From BD1-7 clade bacterium (GTDB taxonomy: Bacteria; Pseudomonadota; Gammaproteobacteria; Pseudomonadales; DT-91), in the NCBI GenBank assembly GCA_902705835.1, contig CACSIN010000012.1, positions 1-64,000 of the forward strand: a stretch of 64,000 nucleotides of DNA. Direction: 5' to 3'. The translations under genes were made by a program, and so were the position numbers. Positions 34,596-44,141 of this stretch are shown here, in pieces. The first letter of the stretch is position 1; every line of letters starts with the position of its first letter. The notes beneath the pieces are model-generated. The model did no database searches. It was not told where the DNA came from and saw nothing but the letters and a program-made list of their open reading frames with translations.

Positions 34596-35522
34596 ATGAT
34601 TGACCTAAACGACATGCTGATCTTTGCCAAGGTCGCAGATTTACAAGGTATTTCGCCTGCTGCCCGCGCATTAAATATGCCCAAATCGAAAGTCAGCCGC
34701 CGCATGGCACAGCTGGAAGACGCCCTAGGGGTGCGGCTGCTCGAACGCAACACACGGTCAGTCCACGTCACCGAAGCTGGTCAACGCTATCTACGACATT
34801 GCCAGCGTATTGCTGAAGAAGCAGACAGCGCATTGGAATCTGTCAATCAATTAGCCGATATGCCGCGTGGCCGCCTGCGTATCAGTACATCCGTCGCCAT
34901 TGGCCAATATTTGATTGCGCCGTACACGGGGGAATTTATGCAGGCATATCCGGACGTTGATCTTGATATTGATTTGAATAACCGCCGAGTCGACCTGATT
35001 GCAGAAGGCTTTGATCTAGTCGTTCGGGTTGGCCAACTCAATGACTCAACGCTGGTGAGCAAACGCTTGGGCTACGCAAAAGCCGGGTTATATGCAGCAC
35101 CTAGCTATGTCGAACAGAACGGGATGCCCAATACGCTACTCGACCTTGCTCGCCATAAAACACTGGTGATGTCTGATGCCAGTCGCATGCATGAATGGAC
35201 GTTAGAACATGCGAGGGCACAGAAAAAAAATAACGCCCAGACAGAAACCATGACGGTAGAAATTTCTCCTTGCATGAGTATTAACGATTTCACGTCACTG
35301 CGAGCCATCGTTGCTGGCGGCGGTGGTATCGCTAATTTCCCTAGCTACCTAGTTGAAGATCTAGTCCAATCGGGCGAACTTATCGCTGTACTTCCCGATT
35401 GGCATAGCCCACCGATCAACTATTTTGTGCTTTATCCGAGTCACCGGGGCCTGACACGAAAGGCCAAAGTCTGGATTGAATTTTTTGCGGATAAATTAAA
35501 GGATGTGATATTTATCGATTAG
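34596..35522 (+). CDS. LysR family transcriptional regulator
   Basis: The product is 308 residues. The N-terminal winged helix-turn-helix reads DMLIFAKVADLQGISPAARA, LNMPKSKVSRRMAQLEDALG and VRLLERNTRSVHVTEAGQRY. The effector domain has LRISTSVAIGQYLIAPY and the C-terminal YFVLYPSHRGLTRKAKVWIE typical of LTTRs of the aromatic/detoxification class. It is divergent from the VOC gene and its decayed partners, and probably activates that operon. Confidence 0.95.
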   Translation: MIDLNDMLIFAKVADLQGISPAARALNMPKSKVSRRMAQLEDALGVRLLERNTRSVHVTEAGQRYLRHCQRIAEEADSALESVNQLADMPRGRLRISTSVAIGQYLIAPYTGEFMQAYPDVDLDIDLNNRRVDLIAEGFDLVVRVGQLNDSTLVSKRLGYAKAGLYAAPSYVEQNGMPNTLLDLARHKTLVMSDASRMHEWTLEHARAQKKNNAQTETMTVEISPCMSINDFTSLRAIVAGGGGIANFPSYLVEDLVQSGELIAVLPDWHSPPINYFVLYPSHRGLTRKAKVWIEFFADKLKDVIFID

Positions 35523-35744
35523 ATCGTTGTCACTAACAACAAAACCATATCACGATACTTTGGTGACTCAGCAAATAGAAAAACTGTTTATCTTCAAATA
35601 ACGCTAGCTCTATCGATCTCTGCACTTCCTATACAGCGCACATGTATGCGCTGTGCCATTAGCAAACAGCATGGTTTTACCTTGTCAAAGCACCCATTGT
35701 GCTTGCATCTAAATTACAATCACTCAACCGACCACAAAATCACC

Positions 35745-36059
35745 ATGCCCCCAAAAGCCTTAGTTCGACGATGTGTCGACGCCTTTAACGCGCGAGACAC
35801 CGACAAACTCAGCGAGCTATATGCACATCACCAAGTTGCCAACAACCCTGTGATCGGTAAGAACTCCATTGTGACAATGTTTGCCACTGAGTTTGCGACG
35901 GCCGATATGGTTTGCATCGTTGAGAATATTGTCGAAGATGGCGAGTGGGCCATTTTGGAATGGCGAGATTCGCTTGACCTAAGTGGTTGCGGGTTCTTTC
36001 GTGTTGTTGATGATTTGATACTGATGCAAAGAGGCTATTGGGATAAACTGTGTTTTTAA
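35745..36059 (+). CDS. SnoaL-like (NTF2-fold) protein
   Basis: The product is 104 residues from the ATG at 35745. LVRRCVDAFNARDTDKLSEL, YAHHQVANNPVIGKNSIVTM and DGEWAILEWRDSLDLSGCGF follow the cone-shaped NTF2/SnoaL fold, with GFFRVVDDLILMQRGYWDK at the end. The ribosome site is poor and the frame is open upstream to 35646. Such proteins are small isomerases, cyclases or scaffolds. It lies upstream of an alpha/beta hydrolase on the same strand, 107 bases away. Confidence 0.78.
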   Translation: MPPKALVRRCVDAFNARDTDKLSELYAHHQVANNPVIGKNSIVTMFATEFATADMVCIVENIVEDGEWAILEWRDSLDLSGCGFFRVVDDLILMQRGYWDKLCF

Positions 36060-36166
36060 CGATGCACAATTTGCCAATCCCTGGTAAAGAGCAACATTGA
36101 ACGTTTATTGAGCCCAACACATAATCTGGGTCAGCACAGTAATCTGGATAAGGTCGATACTTAAAG

Positions 36167-37036
36167 ATGGAATTCACCGAAGACAACACCCGCCAATTTG
36201 TCGAACTTGACCACGGCACCGTGCACTACCACGAGGCGGGTACGGGGCCGACTTTATTATTGATCCATGGTTCAGGGCCGGGGGTCACTGGATGGGCAAA
36301 CTATCAAGGTAACCTGGCATTTTTTGCCAAACACTTTCGATGTTTGGTGATAGATCTACCCGGATATGGAAAAAGCGACCCGATCGACGGAGACCCAGTT
36401 ACCGGCTGTGTGAACGTCGTTGTCGGTTTGTTAGACAAACTCAATATTGATAAAGCACACATCATTGGCAATTCTCTTGGCGGAATCGTCGGGTCTCATA
36501 TAGCAGCACAGCACCCTCAACGCGTTACCAGCTTTGTCACCATTGGCGGCATTGGCCTGAACCTGTTTTCGGCGTTCCCCGGTGAAGGATTAAACCTACT
36601 CACCGCATTTACCGAAGACCCAACCCGAGAGCGCGTCGAAGTGTGGTTACGCTCGATGGTTTATGATCAAAGCCTCGTGACGGATGCACTGATTGATTCA
36701 CGCTTCGAACAAGCGACAGAACCTAAAACGCTAGCAACAACACGTGAGTTGTACTCGCGAGAATCGATTCAACGCATTACTGAGTTTCGACAAGGAGCAC
36801 ACGCAACAAAAACGATCGAACACTTGCCGTCGATTGTTGCGCCAACATTAATCACTTGGGGGCGAGATGATCGTGTGAGCCCAATGGATATCGCCTTGAT
36901 TCCGATGCGGCTTATTCCCAATTGTGAACTTCATGTTTTCCCGAACTGCGGCCACTGGGCAATGATCGAGTGCAAAGAACAATTTGAATCGTTAGTGCAT
37001 GGATTCTTGATTTTAAATGAACCGTCTTTTCGCTAA
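36167..37036 (+). CDS. Alpha/beta hydrolase of the meta-cleavage-product hydrolase type
   Basis: The product is 289 residues. The oxyanion motif HGSGPGVTGWANYQGNLAFF is the signature of BphD/MhpC/HsaD-like C-C bond hydrolases. The nucleophile is Ser103 (GNSLGG), the acid Asp234 or Asp235 (GRDDRVSP) and the base His263 (NCGHWAMIE). By family it would cleave a ring-fission product or a related diketone, but no ring-cleaving dioxygenase is near. Weak ribosome site. Confidence 0.85.
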   Translation: MEFTEDNTRQFVELDHGTVHYHEAGTGPTLLLIHGSGPGVTGWANYQGNLAFFAKHFRCLVIDLPGYGKSDPIDGDPVTGCVNVVVGLLDKLNIDKAHIIGNSLGGIVGSHIAAQHPQRVTSFVTIGGIGLNLFSAFPGEGLNLLTAFTEDPTRERVEVWLRSMVYDQSLVTDALIDSRFEQATEPKTLATTRELYSRESIQRITEFRQGAHATKTIEHLPSIVAPTLITWGRDDRVSPMDIALIPMRLIPNCELHVFPNCGHWAMIECKEQFESLVHGFLILNEPSFR

Positions 37037-37158
37037 ACCCGTGGCAGTTGGGATATCGATTTACTGTACTGCTTCAGTGATGCCCCAACTAATTACTATT
37101 GAAAAAACCGCAAAGCCGGTAATCCATGTGGCTCAGCGGCCGACGTAAAGGTAGTACA

Positions 37159-37299
37159 ATGAACGACACAAACAAGAAGATTGACGATCTGCTTAAAGCC
37201 GAACGACGGAAAAAGATAAAAATTGTATTGGGTATTACAGCCGTGTTTGTACTGATGGTGTGCTTCACCTTAGCTATGGAAGGCGGCGCGAATATGTAG
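37159..37299 (+). CDS. 46-residue single-span membrane protein
   Basis: A small gene with AAAGG ribosome site and ATG at 37159. The product MNDTNKKIDDLLKAERRKK has a basic N-terminus, then one hydrophobic span (about residues 21-39: IVLGITAVFVLMVCFTLAM) and a short tail EGGANM. Single-span small proteins like this often associate with larger membrane complexes. A perfect 9-base stem-loop follows at 37335. Family unknown. Confidence 0.6.
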   Translation: MNDTNKKIDDLLKAERRKKIKIVLGITAVFVLMVCFTLAMEGGANM

Positions 37300-37334
37300 C
37301 CTAGATCGCCCATCTTTAATCGGTGACGCCCCGA

Positions 37335-37370
37335 TATAGGCCGAAATTACAAGGTATCACCCGGCCTATA
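37335..37370. terminator. Stem-loop after small membrane protein gene
   Basis: TATAGGCCG (37335-37343) pairs perfectly with CGGCCTATA (37362-37370) around 18 bases. It ends the transcription unit before the large lipoprotein gene; no T-run follows. The remaining bases to 37611 show nothing else. Confidence 0.45.
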
Positions 37371-37611
37371 AATCCCCCACGACGCCAGAATCATGATCAC
37401 ATCGATTTGATGCTGTCCAACGCATCTAACCTGCACCTGTCATAGCCAGGGTAAAAGTCGTTTACCGCCCTATCACCTCGCATACCCAACCGTTGAACTC
37501 CGTCACATATTATAGTTATTAGAACTTTGCCTCACCGAAATCTATCGCTATCACTATGTGGCACATATCACTATCGACAGTGTTTATATGATTTATCTCG
37601 GGGGAGAGCGC

Positions 37612-40600
37612 ATGACAATAAAAAAACACAGCCGCTATCTACTGGTAACCAGCGTACTGCTGGCGGCCGGTTGTGGAACCGACAACAACACCAATCAAAA
37701 TACCGGTGCCGATGAAAAACCACTCGCGGCACCATCACTGGCCGTGAACAACGCTGACCAAAGCTTGGATACCGAACAAGCGTTTTCAATGCTTATGAAT
37801 AACAAGGGCGGCATGGCGAGCCAATGCTCTGTTACGCCAGCGCTACCGACTGGGCTCCACTTACTGCCATCAGGGGGCAGCTGTACCATCGCAGGAGCAA
37901 CCTTAGCAGAAATGTCGCCAACGACGTTCACTGTGACTGCGCGCAATAGCGCTGGCGCATCTTCGGTTGAATTTGAGTTAGATATTACCGACGAAGCGCC
38001 CTTGCAGGCACCCGCCTTTGAAAACGGACTAGCCACATCCTCAACCGCGAATGCAGGGCAAAGCTATTTGTTTCGTTTGCCAAACACCAGCGGAGCCATC
38101 AGCGCCTGCCACGTGTCGCCAGCGTTACCTGAAGGGCTCGTGTTAATCACTTCAGCCAATGGTTGTGTGATCAGCGGTGCTGCAAACACGACCTTAGCCA
38201 GTACCGACTTTACCATCACAGCAGAAAACGCGGCCGGGGCGGTTTCACACACCCTCGCAATCACCATCATCGGTGGTGATACTCTTGCATCACCCATGCT
38301 CGTGAACCCTACACAAAATCGTTTTACGACAAGCACCCATGATGTTCTTGCGATTCAATTGGACAACACAGGCGGGCCGGCAAACGAATGTAGCATCCAA
38401 CCAACATTGCCAGATGGGTTTGCGATTTATAAACATCAGGGAACCTGCGGCGTTATCGGCGCTAGCGCCATGCCAAATGCCGAAACCGAGTACCAGCTTT
38501 CAGCAAACAACAGCAGTGGCGCTAGCACTATCGGTTTTTCGCTGACGGTGAATGAGCCGGCAATTGCGCTGCCAAATTTTACATCGTCAAATGCGCTTCT
38601 AACGCCCCAAGTAGGAGATGCTGTCTTCCATGCGATAGACAACAACGGCGGCAGAGTCTTTCAGTGTAATAGCAGCCCAGAGCTACCAGCAGGTTTACAG
38701 CTGAGCGCCACCAACGGCAGCTGCGTCATCCATGGCAAAGCGCGGGTTGCTGCTCAACAGGCCTCCTATAAGATATCCGGAACTAACGCTTCAGGCACAA
38801 GTGAGGTTAACCTCATAGTGAATATCACGCCTGTATCAGCGCCCACTTTGACAGCGGAACAAACTGCGTTTTCTCTCGACACCGATGAAGCTTTTTCGCT
38901 GACATTGAACAATACTGGAGGCGCAATCAGCGAATGCACAGCAGCACCATCATTACCAGACGGCTTACATCTCATTAGTGCTGAAAACAATTGTATCGTT
39001 GCCGGCGCAACATTAACGGAGATACCGCCAACGTCTTACCAGATTACCGCTAGCAATAGCACGGGATCCGCTTCGGTTAATATCCAGATTACCGTCACGG
39101 ATAGCCAGCCACTCCTCGCGCCTGATTTGGGTGACCAACCGCAAACATTAAACGGCACAGTGCACCAAAGCCTGCAAATCCATATCTCGAATCAAGGCGG
39201 TGTGGTTGCGCAATGCAACACAGTCCCTGCACTTCCGACAGGCTTGCTATTGGTAACATCGCCAGAGGCCTGCGTCGTTGCCGGCGCAGCAAACACAGCG
39301 TTACCACCGTCTGCGTATCGCATTACTGCAACTAACAGTGCCGGCAGTTCTTCAACCGACTTAACCATCAGTATCAGCGGTGGAGACGCCATTGCGGTTC
39401 CGCAGCTGGTTGCCCCGGTAGAAACCAATCTTTTGTTAACCACACATCGTAGCTTTAATCTGCAATTACAAAATAGCGGTGGTGCAGCCAGCACCTGCAA
39501 TGCAACACCTGCATTGCCTGAAGGGCTGGTGATCTATGAAACGCGCGGTGGCTGTGGCATCAGTGGTGCAGTATCGCAAGTGAGTGCGTCACAAAACTAC
39601 CGTTTGGCAGCAGTCAATGCGAGCGGCAACAGCACGGTCGATATCCGTTTACAGATTGAGGCACCTGCACTCACATCACCACAGATGACACAAACCGACC
39701 TATCAACCACGTTGACTGTCGGCGATACGCTATTGCTCGATATGCTTAACGAAGGCGGCGCCGTTTCGGCATGTTCAAGTACACCTGTATTGCCTGCCGG
39801 CTTGTCGACCAAAATTGTCGGCGACAGCTGCGTTGTGCACGGTACAGCACTGCTTGAGAGCGCATCACAGGATTACCAAATCAGTGCAACCAATACTGTT
39901 GGCACAGACGAACTGCTGATGTCGATCACAGTTGAGCCTCAACCACCACAAGCACCGGCTTTTGTCGCTCTCGGCAGTAACTTTTTTAGCTGGCAGCAAG
40001 GTAGTGCTGTAGCACTGGCACTGACGAATACCGGTGGCACAGTAGATCGTTGTGAATCTGAGCCGACATTACCGATGGGGCTAAATATTGTTATTCAAGA
40101 TGGCAGCTGTGCAGTCATCGGCCAGCCAAGCGCCCCTGTATCATCTGCAACGTACGTGCTCAGCGGCCGGAATAACACAAGCACCACAAAACAAGAGGTC
40201 ATCATCGAAGTACCGGCTAGCAACACCTATACCGGCGACGGGCCAGATCCAGAAGGCTACGATCATATTGCCGTGCTTGCTGAGAATCGCAGCGTCGACA
40301 ATATCGTCACAGCGCTGCATACCGATATCAACGATGAATCGTCTGTGTTACGCATCGGTTCAACCGGCTTCCCTAACCGCATTACACAGGTACAAACCAG
40401 CCACGGTCAATTAATCACAGACGCTGATGCTATCAGTGATCTGTTCAGTCTGTTTATTGACCCGGTCAATGGCATCGTTGAAATTCACGCAAAGACCACG
40501 TTTGATGCCGAATCAGATCCGCTGTTTTTCAGCATTCAACTTGAGCTGGGCACAGAAACACAAAATATATTGTTGCGTCTTTACGATATTCAGCGTGGCA

Positions 40601-41757
40601 ATGCGTCCGAGCCACTTACTATCAGCAATTTTGCTGAGCTAGTTAGTTTTCTTGAAGGCGAGTTCACTAGCGAGCATATCGGCTTTGATCTCATCAATCT
40701 ATCAACAGCAAGCAATCAAAATATGTCTGACTTACACGTTCGGTTAGATCGAGATATCGATGCTCGTTCAACGGAGCAAACACCTTGGCCAGGTTATAAT
40801 CTAAAAGGCACATTGGATGGTAATCGCCATATCATTACGGGGCTGAGGCTAGCTGAGCGAGCGGTATTCCTAAAAGGCAAAGATCGCTTTAATCCGATTC
40901 ATTTGAAAAACATCGGCCTTGTCGATGTTAAAGCGACAGGCAGTTTAATCACAAGTTCGTCGGTTTCAGACAGCTACGAGAATATCTTCGTCGAAGGCTT
41001 GTTGGATTACTCTGGCTTCGGATCTAACGTTTCAATCAATGCGTCGCCGTTTTCTATGTCGGGTACGGTAAAAAGCGTGTACAGCAATATGTTTATCGAC
41101 CTTGGTGATCGCGGTAACCGATTGATTCGCGCAGGTGGGTTCATGACAACACCGGCGGCCCCTGTATTTTTTCATTCAGGCTACGCCAATGGCAGCATCG
41201 AAGTCGACCCAGACATTGCATTCTACGGGCGAGTTGGCGGTTATCAGGGATTAGGCGGCCAGCTATCGATATACGCAAACCAAGTTGCGATGTTTATTTC
41301 TGCGATGCGTTTCGATATTCCGAATGAAAGCGATCCGTCACGCCCAACCACCACATTGGTTGGTGGATTTGGCTCGGCCAGTCTACGATTACCGCCTCTC
41401 ACCAACTCACCCACAGATTACACTTGGCGATTTATCAAAGACCGAGGCGATACGGATATCGTTCGTCATGTTGGCAACTCTGCCCGCGATATGGACAATG
41501 ACGGTGTTGCCGATACCCACAGCGACACCAATTGGGAATCCGCCGGTATCCTAGAAGTCGATGCCAAACGTTCGTCAAGCTATACCGGCGAATGGGGTAA
41601 ACACGACTTCGACATCACTGATGGCTATATTCCGGTGCTAAAAAACATGCCCTATCCGCATATTGAAGGTGCCACTTGGATGGATGCTGAAGACCCCAGT
41701 GTCGTCTATCAACGTATGACCTACGACAAATACCTGACTGATCCGCGTCTCCCGTAA
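37612..41757 (+). CDS. 1381-residue lipoprotein with nine Ig/He_PIG-like repeats
   Basis: The start is the ATG at 37612, preceded by GGGGGAGAG. Residues 1-20 are a lipoprotein signal (lipobox AAGC, Cys21). Residues about 40-865 hold nine repeats of about 92 residues, each with NxGG-x4-6-C, then PxLPxGL and CxIxG, then an Asn-x-x-Gly strand. They resemble He_PIG-type domains with two Cys that likely pair within each repeat. Repeats 1-4 match repeats 5-8 in order, so a four-repeat block was duplicated, and a ninth follows. The C-terminal 515 residues are beta-rich, including GTLDGNRHIITGLRL, as in GLUG/beta-helix proteins. Probably an outer-membrane or surface adhesin-like lipoprotein. Confidence 0.82.
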   Translation: MTIKKHSRYLLVTSVLLAAGCGTDNNTNQNTGADEKPLAAPSLAVNNADQSLDTEQAFSMLMNNKGGMASQCSVTPALPTGLHLLPSGGSCTIAGATLAEMSPTTFTVTARNSAGASSVEFELDITDEAPLQAPAFENGLATSSTANAGQSYLFRLPNTSGAISACHVSPALPEGLVLITSANGCVISGAANTTLASTDFTITAENAAGAVSHTLAITIIGGDTLASPMLVNPTQNRFTTSTHDVLAIQLDNTGGPANECSIQPTLPDGFAIYKHQGTCGVIGASAMPNAETEYQLSANNSSGASTIGFSLTVNEPAIALPNFTSSNALLTPQVGDAVFHAIDNNGGRVFQCNSSPELPAGLQLSATNGSCVIHGKARVAAQQASYKISGTNASGTSEVNLIVNITPVSAPTLTAEQTAFSLDTDEAFSLTLNNTGGAISECTAAPSLPDGLHLISAENNCIVAGATLTEIPPTSYQITASNSTGSASVNIQITVTDSQPLLAPDLGDQPQTLNGTVHQSLQIHISNQGGVVAQCNTVPALPTGLLLVTSPEACVVAGAANTALPPSAYRITATNSAGSSSTDLTISISGGDAIAVPQLVAPVETNLLLTTHRSFNLQLQNSGGAASTCNATPALPEGLVIYETRGGCGISGAVSQVSASQNYRLAAVNASGNSTVDIRLQIEAPALTSPQMTQTDLSTTLTVGDTLLLDMLNEGGAVSACSSTPVLPAGLSTKIVGDSCVVHGTALLESASQDYQISATNTVGTDELLMSITVEPQPPQAPAFVALGSNFFSWQQGSAVALALTNTGGTVDRCESEPTLPMGLNIVIQDGSCAVIGQPSAPVSSATYVLSGRNNTSTTKQEVIIEVPASNTYTGDGPDPEGYDHIAVLAENRSVDNIVTALHTDINDESSVLRIGSTGFPNRITQVQTSHGQLITDADAISDLFSLFIDPVNGIVEIHAKTTFDAESDPLFFSIQLELGTETQNILLRLYDIQRGNASEPLTISNFAELVSFLEGEFTSEHIGFDLINLSTASNQNMSDLHVRLDRDIDARSTEQTPWPGYNLKGTLDGNRHIITGLRLAERAVFLKGKDRFNPIHLKNIGLVDVKATGSLITSSSVSDSYENIFVEGLLDYSGFGSNVSINASPFSMSGTVKSVYSNMFIDLGDRGNRLIRAGGFMTTPAAPVFFHSGYANGSIEVDPDIAFYGRVGGYQGLGGQLSIYANQVAMFISAMRFDIPNESDPSRPTTTLVGGFGSASLRLPPLTNSPTDYTWRFIKDRGDTDIVRHVGNSARDMDNDGVADTHSDTNWESAGILEVDAKRSSSYTGEWGKHDFDITDGYIPVLKNMPYPHIEGATWMDAEDPSVVYQRMTYDKYLTDPRLP

Positions 41758-41793
41758 CCCTACAACGCATCAAGCAGTCAGTGACACGACCGG

Positions 41794-41815
41794 ACGCCCG
41801 ACGACCATCGGGCGT
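41794..41815 (+). terminator. Terminator after the large lipoprotein gene
   Basis: ACGCCCGA (41794-41801) pairs perfectly with TCGGGCGT (41808-41815) around six bases, 37 bases after the stop codon. Only two T follow. Confidence 0.55.
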
Positions 41816-42071
41816 TTGACCATGGCAACGTATTTCTTGGCAAAGCGCAGCGAGCCAACGTAGCCCCTCGTAAAGACAGTTATTCGAATAACTGATCAAT
41901 CTGATCTGTTTTACGGCTTTCGTTTATGCGATATTCAAAAAACCCTATATTTCTCGTGCTCAGGCGTCCTCGCTTAAACCATCTATCTGACGTAACTACG
42001 ATATGTTCCGCTAGGAGATGTCTCTGACGTTCTGAGGAAATTTTCGATATTACCTTTCTTGAGAGCACCCC

Positions 42072-42290
42072 ATGAGGCAAAGTCTACGCAACAAAATGAT
42101 TGACGTATGCCACCAAAAAATTGCAAAAAAAGGGGATACGGTCGGCGTGTCTTTCTACGCTTTTTTTAAAAATAAAAACGATGACCCAGAACTATTAATG
42201 GAAGCTGCTGAATGGTGGATTATGACCCACAAGCTCGATCATTTTGAAAAAGCCAAAAAAATCATCGCACTGATCGAAAACGGTCAGTAA
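42072..42290 (+). CDS. DUF6500 family protein
   Basis: The product is 72 residues. MIDVCHQKIAKKGDTVGVSF, then YAFFKNKNDDPELLMEAAEW and WIMTHKLDHFEKAKKIIALI match the DUF6500 family across its length. It is a small, soluble, mostly helical protein of unknown function. GAGAG lies at 42060-42064. It stands 42 bases before the tautomerase gene on the same strand, so the two may form a unit. Confidence 0.85.
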   Translation: MRQSLRNKMIDVCHQKIAKKGDTVGVSFYAFFKNKNDDPELLMEAAEWWIMTHKLDHFEKAKKIIALIENGQ

Positions 42291-42331
42291 CACATAGACA
42301 GTGTTCTAATTGAATACAGGACGATACAAAA

Positions 42332-42718
42332 ATGATTGTGATATACGGGATCGATCAACATCTAAATCCTATAAAAAAAGAGCTATCCGATGCTATCCAT
42401 CACTGCATGATGTCCGTATTGGGTATGCCAGAAGACAAACGCGCGCATCGGTTTATGCCCATGCATGCCGACGATTTCTTTTACCCCGGCGGGCGCTCAG
42501 ACAAATACACCGTTATCGAAATCAACATGATGGAAGGTCGCCAAAAAGACACCATCAAAGCACTGATTTACACGCTGTTTGAAGAGCTCGAACAACGCCT
42601 AGCGCTTTCACCAATCGATGTTGAAATCACCATCAAACAACAACCGCCACACTGCTGGGGGTTCCGCGGAGTGACAGGGGATGATGTTAACGATTTAAAA
42701 TACCAGGTGAAGGTCTAG
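42332..42718 (+). CDS. Tautomerase-family protein lacking the N-terminal Pro
   Basis: The product is 128 residues, with AGGACG upstream of the ATG. SDAIHHCMMSVLGMPEDKRA, then HRFMPMHADDFFYPGGRSDK and YTVIEINMMEGRQKDTIKAL and VEITIKQQPPHCWGFRGVTG match the larger tautomerase subgroup (Tautomerase_2). Members use Pro2 as catalytic base; here the protein begins MIVIYGIDQ, so position 2 is Ile. The start is supported by its ribosome site, and no better start with Pro is in frame. Either the enzyme is inactive or another residue serves. Confidence 0.8.
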   Translation: MIVIYGIDQHLNPIKKELSDAIHHCMMSVLGMPEDKRAHRFMPMHADDFFYPGGRSDKYTVIEINMMEGRQKDTIKALIYTLFEELEQRLALSPIDVEITIKQQPPHCWGFRGVTGDDVNDLKYQVKV

Positions 42719-42834
42719 CGTACTCGGTCGATTCAGCTTGCACTATACTGCCTCGCTAGAAGACGCTGACAAAACCGCCTGAATTTAGCTAATCAGCGTA
42801 AGGCCAGCAGTCCACAAAACAAAGGACGTTTAGG

Positions 42835-43440
42835 ATGAACCATCAAGAAGGCATGACGCTCGAACGATTCCAACACGAATACGACGGTCATCCGTCTTGG
42901 GATACCGGCAAACCTCAGCACTATTTTGTCGAAGCCCTGACACAGCGCACGCCGCAATCACCGGTATTGGACATCGGTTGTGGAACGGGTGTTTTGTCCA
43001 AGTTTGTTGCCGACCTAGGGTGTGGTGTTTTAGGCATCGACTTCGCGCCGAAAGCCATTGAAATTGCTTCCGAGAAATATGCTGATTGCCTCCCGGATCT
43101 GGCGTTCAAAGTGCACGACGCCTTTGCCCTTGATGAATTAGGAATGACGTTCGGGACCATTCTCGACTGTTGTTTTTTCCACACCCTCGACGATCCATCA
43201 AGAGAGCAATATACCCAAATGTTGCATCATGTATTGGCACCTGGTGGCAGAGTCTACTTGTTGAATCTTGCCGTTGCTCTGCCAAGCCCTACGGCACCAC
43301 GTGCTATAACCGAGGCGGATATTACTGAGCACTTTGACAACGGCTGGACGATCGTCGAACTAGGAAGCACGCGCGTTGATATTACCTTCGCGCCTGATGG
43401 TGTGCTTGGAACGTTCGCTTGTATTGAGAAGACCCCGTAG
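42835..43440 (+). CDS. Class I SAM-dependent methyltransferase
   Basis: The product is 201 residues. Motif I is PVLDIGCGTGVLSKFVADLG, and LGIDFAPKAIEIASEKYADC gives the acidic end of beta2. ILDCCFFHTLDDPSREQYTQ and HVLAPGGRVYLLNLA are motifs II and III. The order and size fit small thiopurine/halide-type or ubiquinone-like methyltransferases. AAAGGA is upstream. It stands alone between tautomerase and the DUF6010 gene. Confidence 0.88.
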   Translation: MNHQEGMTLERFQHEYDGHPSWDTGKPQHYFVEALTQRTPQSPVLDIGCGTGVLSKFVADLGCGVLGIDFAPKAIEIASEKYADCLPDLAFKVHDAFALDELGMTFGTILDCCFFHTLDDPSREQYTQMLHHVLAPGGRVYLLNLAVALPSPTAPRAITEADITEHFDNGWTIVELGSTRVDITFAPDGVLGTFACIEKTP

Positions 43441-43566
43441 AGCCCTAAACAGTTTAAGCCAGCGTGGGATCATCGAATCTATCGACTGGAATCATTCTTT
43501 GTGAATAGGCTGTAACGTCAAAAACATCGACACCGGTGTTAGGCTGAAAGAAAAAGGATATTTGCA

Positions 43567-43989
43567 ATGATTTCAATTCTAGTTGGCCTAGCAATGGGGA
43601 CGTCGATGATTTTTTGGGCGCGCACCAACCCCAAAGCTAAATTAATCTTTACTCTAAGCTTGGTAAGCTTGCCAGCAATCTATATTGGCTTTGCGGTATT
43701 CCTAAGCCAAGGTGCTATCGTTGCCGAGTTTCTCTGGGGCATTCCCTATCTGCTGGCACCTGCGCTTCTCTTGGCAAAATCACGAAACCTCACATTGATC
43801 GCTTTAGGAGTGCTGTATGTTCTTCATGGTGTATACGATATTTATCACTATCAGTTGATCGCCGACGCAGTCGTACCGCATTGGTACCCGCATTTTTGCG
43901 CAGCGCTTGATATCGTTGTTGGGGGTTATTTGCTACTAGCGGCAACAATGAATATTGACGGGCAACTGACGCGGTTATGGCAATCGTAA
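43567..43989 (+). CDS. DUF6010 family membrane protein
   Basis: The 140-residue product has four to five membrane segments. The DUF6010-type region is LYVLHGVYDIYHYQLIADAV, then PHWYPHFCAALDIVVGGYLL. An AAGGA ribosome site is nine bases before the ATG. Function unknown. It converges on the giant minus-strand gene. Confidence 0.78.
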   Translation: MISILVGLAMGTSMIFWARTNPKAKLIFTLSLVSLPAIYIGFAVFLSQGAIVAEFLWGIPYLLAPALLLAKSRNLTLIALGVLYVLHGVYDIYHYQLIADAVVPHWYPHFCAALDIVVGGYLLLAATMNIDGQLTRLWQS

Positions 43990-44050
43990 AATTAACAGAT
44001 TGCATGGCGTATCAATAAGCCAAAGCCAAACACAAATTCACCGAAATATA

Positions 44051-44088
44051 TGCAATCCGTTAGCGAGAGGAATGACTAACGAATTGCA
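44051..44088. terminator. Stem-loop between convergent genes
   Basis: TGCAATCCGTTAG (44051-44063) and CTAACGAATTGCA (44076-44088) pair at 11 of 13 positions. It lies 54 bases past the 3' end of the giant gene and 62 bases past the DUF6010 gene. A T-run is absent, so a rho-independent role is unproven. Confidence 0.45.
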
Positions 44089-44141
44089 TAAAGAGACTCG
44101 CCACATTTATGATCATCTAAAAACTTCACTACCATCAAAGC

